DNA of 38,266 bases from a virus. Of this stretch, positions 36,175-38,266 are shown one piece after another; within the stretch, counting starts at the first letter, position 1; each line of letters starts with the position of its first letter. The position numbers and the translations under genes are program-made. Under the pieces are notes generated by a model, which had not been told where the DNA came from, ran no database searches, and worked only from the letters and a program-made list of their open reading frames with translations. The stretch is from positions 1 to 38,266 of the IMG/VR virus record IMGVR_UViG_3300042691_016123. The stretch is one strand, 5' to 3'.

Positions 36175-37610
36175 TGAAAACGCCAATTTTGGGGGCGACC
36201 AATGTGGCACGCAGCGTCAACGCTGCCGATGCCCGCATGGTCAATCTTTTTACAGAAATTTTGCAAGAGGGCAAAGAACCTGCTTTTTTGCAACGCTGCC
36301 CAGGCTTGGAGTTTTTGGCAACTGTTGGCACTGGCCCTATTAGGGGCGTGTGGTCGTTTTCAAACATTGCTACGGTAGCGTTTGTTGTTTCGGGTACGCA
36401 ACTGTACAAAATTAGCGCTAACTACACGGCTACTTTGTTGGGCACTGTTGCGGGTACGGGGCCGGTTAGCATGGCTGACAACGGGACGCAACTGTTTGTT
36501 GCAGCCAACGGCCCCAGCTACATCTACAACAACACAACCAACGTGTTTTCGCAAATTACTGACGGCGACTTTCCGGGCGCTGTGTCGGTAGGCTATCTTG
36601 ATGGCTATTTTGTTTTTAACGAGCCTAACAGCCAAAAGATTTGGATCACCAGCCTGCTTGATGGCTTGACTGTTGACCCGCTTGATTTTGCAAGCGCAGA
36701 AGGTTCGCCTGATGGCGTAGTGGGCATTATTGTTGACCATCGAGAAGTGTGGGTGTTTGGCACCAATTCCGTTGAGGTTTGGTACAACGCTGGGACGCAA
36801 GATTTTCCGTTGCAGCGCATTCAGGGCGCGTTTAACGAGATTGGCTGCGTTTCGGCATACACCTTAGCCAAGATGGACAACGGCATCTTTTGGCTGGGCG
36901 CAGACGCTCGGGGCAGGGGCATTGTTTACCGCGCCAACGGTTACACCGGCCAGCGTATTAGCACACACGCCGTTGAGTGGCACATTCAGCAATACGGCAA
37001 CATTAGTGACGCTTTGGCATACACCTACCAGCAAGACGGCCACAGTTTTTATGTGCTGATTTTCCCAAGCGCCAACACCACTTGGGTGTATGACGCATCT
37101 ACGCAGGCTTGGCATGAGCGGGCTGGGTGGAGCAACGGGCAGTTTACGCGGCACCGCAGCAATTGCCAAATGGTGTTTAACAACAAGGTGATTGTTGGCG
37201 ATTACGAAAACGGAAATTTGTACGCGTTAAACCCTGACGTTTACGCTGACAACGGGCAGATTCAACGCTGGCTAAGAACGTGGCGGGCTTTGCCTACCGG
37301 GCAAAACACACTCAAGCGCACCACGCACCACAGTCTGCAAATTGACATGGAAACAGGCGCTGGCCTAAATGTAGGCCAAGGGTCTGATCCGCAAGTTATG
37401 CTGCGCTGGTCTGATGACGGCGGGCACACTTGGTCTAACGAACATTGGTCAGCCGCTGGAAAGATTGGCGAATACTACCGCCGCGTGTTCTTTCGGCGCT
37501 TGGGCATGACTATGAAGCTGCGCGACAGGGTGTATGAGTTGTCTATGACCGACCCTGTTAAAACCGCCATCATGGGCGCTGAGTTGATTGTTAGCCCTAC
37601 CAACGCTTGA
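36174..37610 (+). CDS. Head-tail hub / DNA stabilisation protein, P22 gp10-like
   Basis: 478 aa. GATNVARSVNAADARMVNLF then RCPGLEFLATVGTGPIRGVW matches the P22 gp10 (packaged-DNA stabilisation) family, with repeating beta-propeller-like blades (LFVAANGPSYIYN, GYFVFNEPNSQKIW, VWVFGTNSVEVWYN, SFYVLIFPSANTTWVYD). It forms the hub that plugs the connector. Length equals the P22 protein (472 aa) within a few residues. Confidence 0.92.
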   Translation: MKTPILGATNVARSVNAADARMVNLFTEILQEGKEPAFLQRCPGLEFLATVGTGPIRGVWSFSNIATVAFVVSGTQLYKISANYTATLLGTVAGTGPVSMADNGTQLFVAANGPSYIYNNTTNVFSQITDGDFPGAVSVGYLDGYFVFNEPNSQKIWITSLLDGLTVDPLDFASAEGSPDGVVGIIVDHREVWVFGTNSVEVWYNAGTQDFPLQRIQGAFNEIGCVSAYTLAKMDNGIFWLGADARGRGIVYRANGYTGQRISTHAVEWHIQQYGNISDALAYTYQQDGHSFYVLIFPSANTTWVYDASTQAWHERAGWSNGQFTRHRSNCQMVFNNKVIVGDYENGNLYALNPDVYADNGQIQRWLRTWRALPTGQNTLKRTTHHSLQIDMETGAGLNVGQGSDPQVMLRWSDDGGHTWSNEHWSAAGKIGEYYRRVFFRRLGMTMKLRDRVYELSMTDPVKTAIMGAELIVSPTNA

Positions 37611-37611
37611 C

Positions 37612-38266
37612 ATGGCAAACTTACAGCTAACCAATATTACACCCCCACGGGTTGCGCTGATTGACCCTCGAACGGGGTTGATCTCGCGTGAGTGGTATCG
37701 GTTTTTTTTGAACATGTTTCAGTTAGTTGGTGAAGGAAAAAACACCGCTTCACTTCAAGATGTTCAACTTGGCCCAATTGCTGCAACGGAAGAAAATTTA
37801 ACCGAGGTTGTTAAAACAGTTGATGGTTTGTCAGTAGCGCCCGCACAGTTAAGCACAGAGGCGCAAATTGCAGAGATTTACAAGCAGTTGCAAGCCATTG
37901 AGCTTGCTGGGTGTTGCGCTCAGTTGCAGGCAATAACCGCAGAGATTCAAAAGCAAATTCAAGCACTTGAAGTGCAGCCGGTGTTTGATCCTGCGCTTAT
38001 TAGCCAAGCCATAGCTAGCTTGTTTTCTGCGCCTGCTACAAAAACCGCAAACTTTGCCGTTGCCGACAACGAGACTTGGTTGATTAACAACAAGTCAGGG
38101 TCTAGCTGCACCGTAACCCTGCCGTCTACTGGGATTAACATTGGGCGCGTATTGCACTTTCAAAACTACCAAAACCAAACTTTGGTATCCGCATCAAGCA
38201 ACGTAGTGCCCTTGGCTGGCGGTACGGCTACAACCGCAATTTTGGAGGCGGTTGCTGGTGCAAATG
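37612..38266 (+). CDS. Virion-associated protein, 5' part (continues at base 1)
   Basis: The frame opens 1 nt after the stop of the gp10-like gene and stays open for 218 codons to the last base. Base 38266 plus bases 1-29 continue it to a stop, giving 227 aa if the molecule is circular. Residues 21-32 (TGLISREWYRFF) are a stretch I associate with tail-region proteins of environmental podophages. Residues about 82-121 are rich in Gln, Glu, Ile and Leu and look like a coiled coil. The C-terminal third is Thr/Asn/Val-rich and probably beta-structured. Its place between the gp10-like hub gene and the ejection genes matches the slot of the tail-needle or other tail accessory protein in P22, but I see no needle signature. 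Function is inferred from position only. Confidence 0.85.
   Translation, partial: MANLQLTNITPPRVALIDPRTGLISREWYRFFLNMFQLVGEGKNTASLQDVQLGPIAATEENLTEVVKTVDGLSVAPAQLSTEAQIAEIYKQLQAIELAGCCAQLQAITAEIQKQIQALEVQPVFDPALISQAIASLFSAPATKTANFAVADNETWLINNKSGSSCTVTLPSTGINIGRVLHFQNYQNQTLVSASSNVVPLAGGTATTAILEAVAGAN

Overview
The window reads as a complete, circularly closed genome of a small dsDNA tailed phage (podovirus, P22-like virion module), opened at an arbitrary point inside a virion gene. The frame open at base 38266 continues at base 1 and stops at base 29, giving one 227-residue protein across the ends. No integrase or CI-type repressor is visible, only a Cro-like protein. The host cannot be read directly. 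The style of the small early genes suggests a freshwater Gram-negative, perhaps a betaproteobacterium (inference).

Layout. (1) Rightward late region, about 19.1-38.3 kb and on to 6.3 kb: small and large terminase, P22-like portal, a tail-fibre/tailspike block, scaffold, P22-like coat, small head proteins, gp4-like and gp10-like head-tail proteins, DNA-ejection proteins, then lysis genes (papain-like cysteine peptidase candidate, TM/coiled-coil protein, 3-TM holin, GH24 endolysin). (2) Leftward early region, 14.4 to 6.3 kb: about 30 small genes in two operons, nearly all linked by 4-base ATGA overlaps. It carries a recombination set (ERF annealase, YqaJ-type exonuclease, SSB-like protein), HTH and zinc-ribbon regulators, and several families of paralogous small proteins. 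(3) Rightward middle region, 14.46 to 17.65 kb: Cro-like gene, a roughly 700-nt gene-free structured RNA region, a PAPS-reductase-like gene, a replication-type protein and RusA. (4) Two more leftward small-gene clusters, 19.0-17.7 kb (with several miniature membrane proteins) and 20.5-19.7 kb, the second lying between the two terminase genes.

Regulation is the most unusual part. Four promoter cassettes (about 12.8, 14.4, 19.1 and 20.6 kb) share an inverted repeat TAGGG-N4-CCCTA, a TACAAT-like -10 box and a leader AUGCC-hairpin-GGUCU before the Shine-Dalgarno (SD) sequence. The leader part recurs without a promoter before two further genes. In cro, terS and terL a -10-like hexamer lies exactly 6 nt before the start codon, so these mRNAs are predicted to be leaderless. 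The leftward transcripts are likewise predicted to start at, or within 1 nt of, the conserved AUGCC.

Other striking points are: a repeated gene junction in which the C-terminal codons RARGQ are the next gene's SD; a two-hairpin element with compensatory changes after each of three genes near 20 kb; a large structured ncRNA at 14.8-15.5 kb that resembles the ornate phage/lake RNAs (GOLLD-like) in size, setting and texture; and a structured 600-nt spacer before terL with a G-quadruplex motif and a three-way junction.
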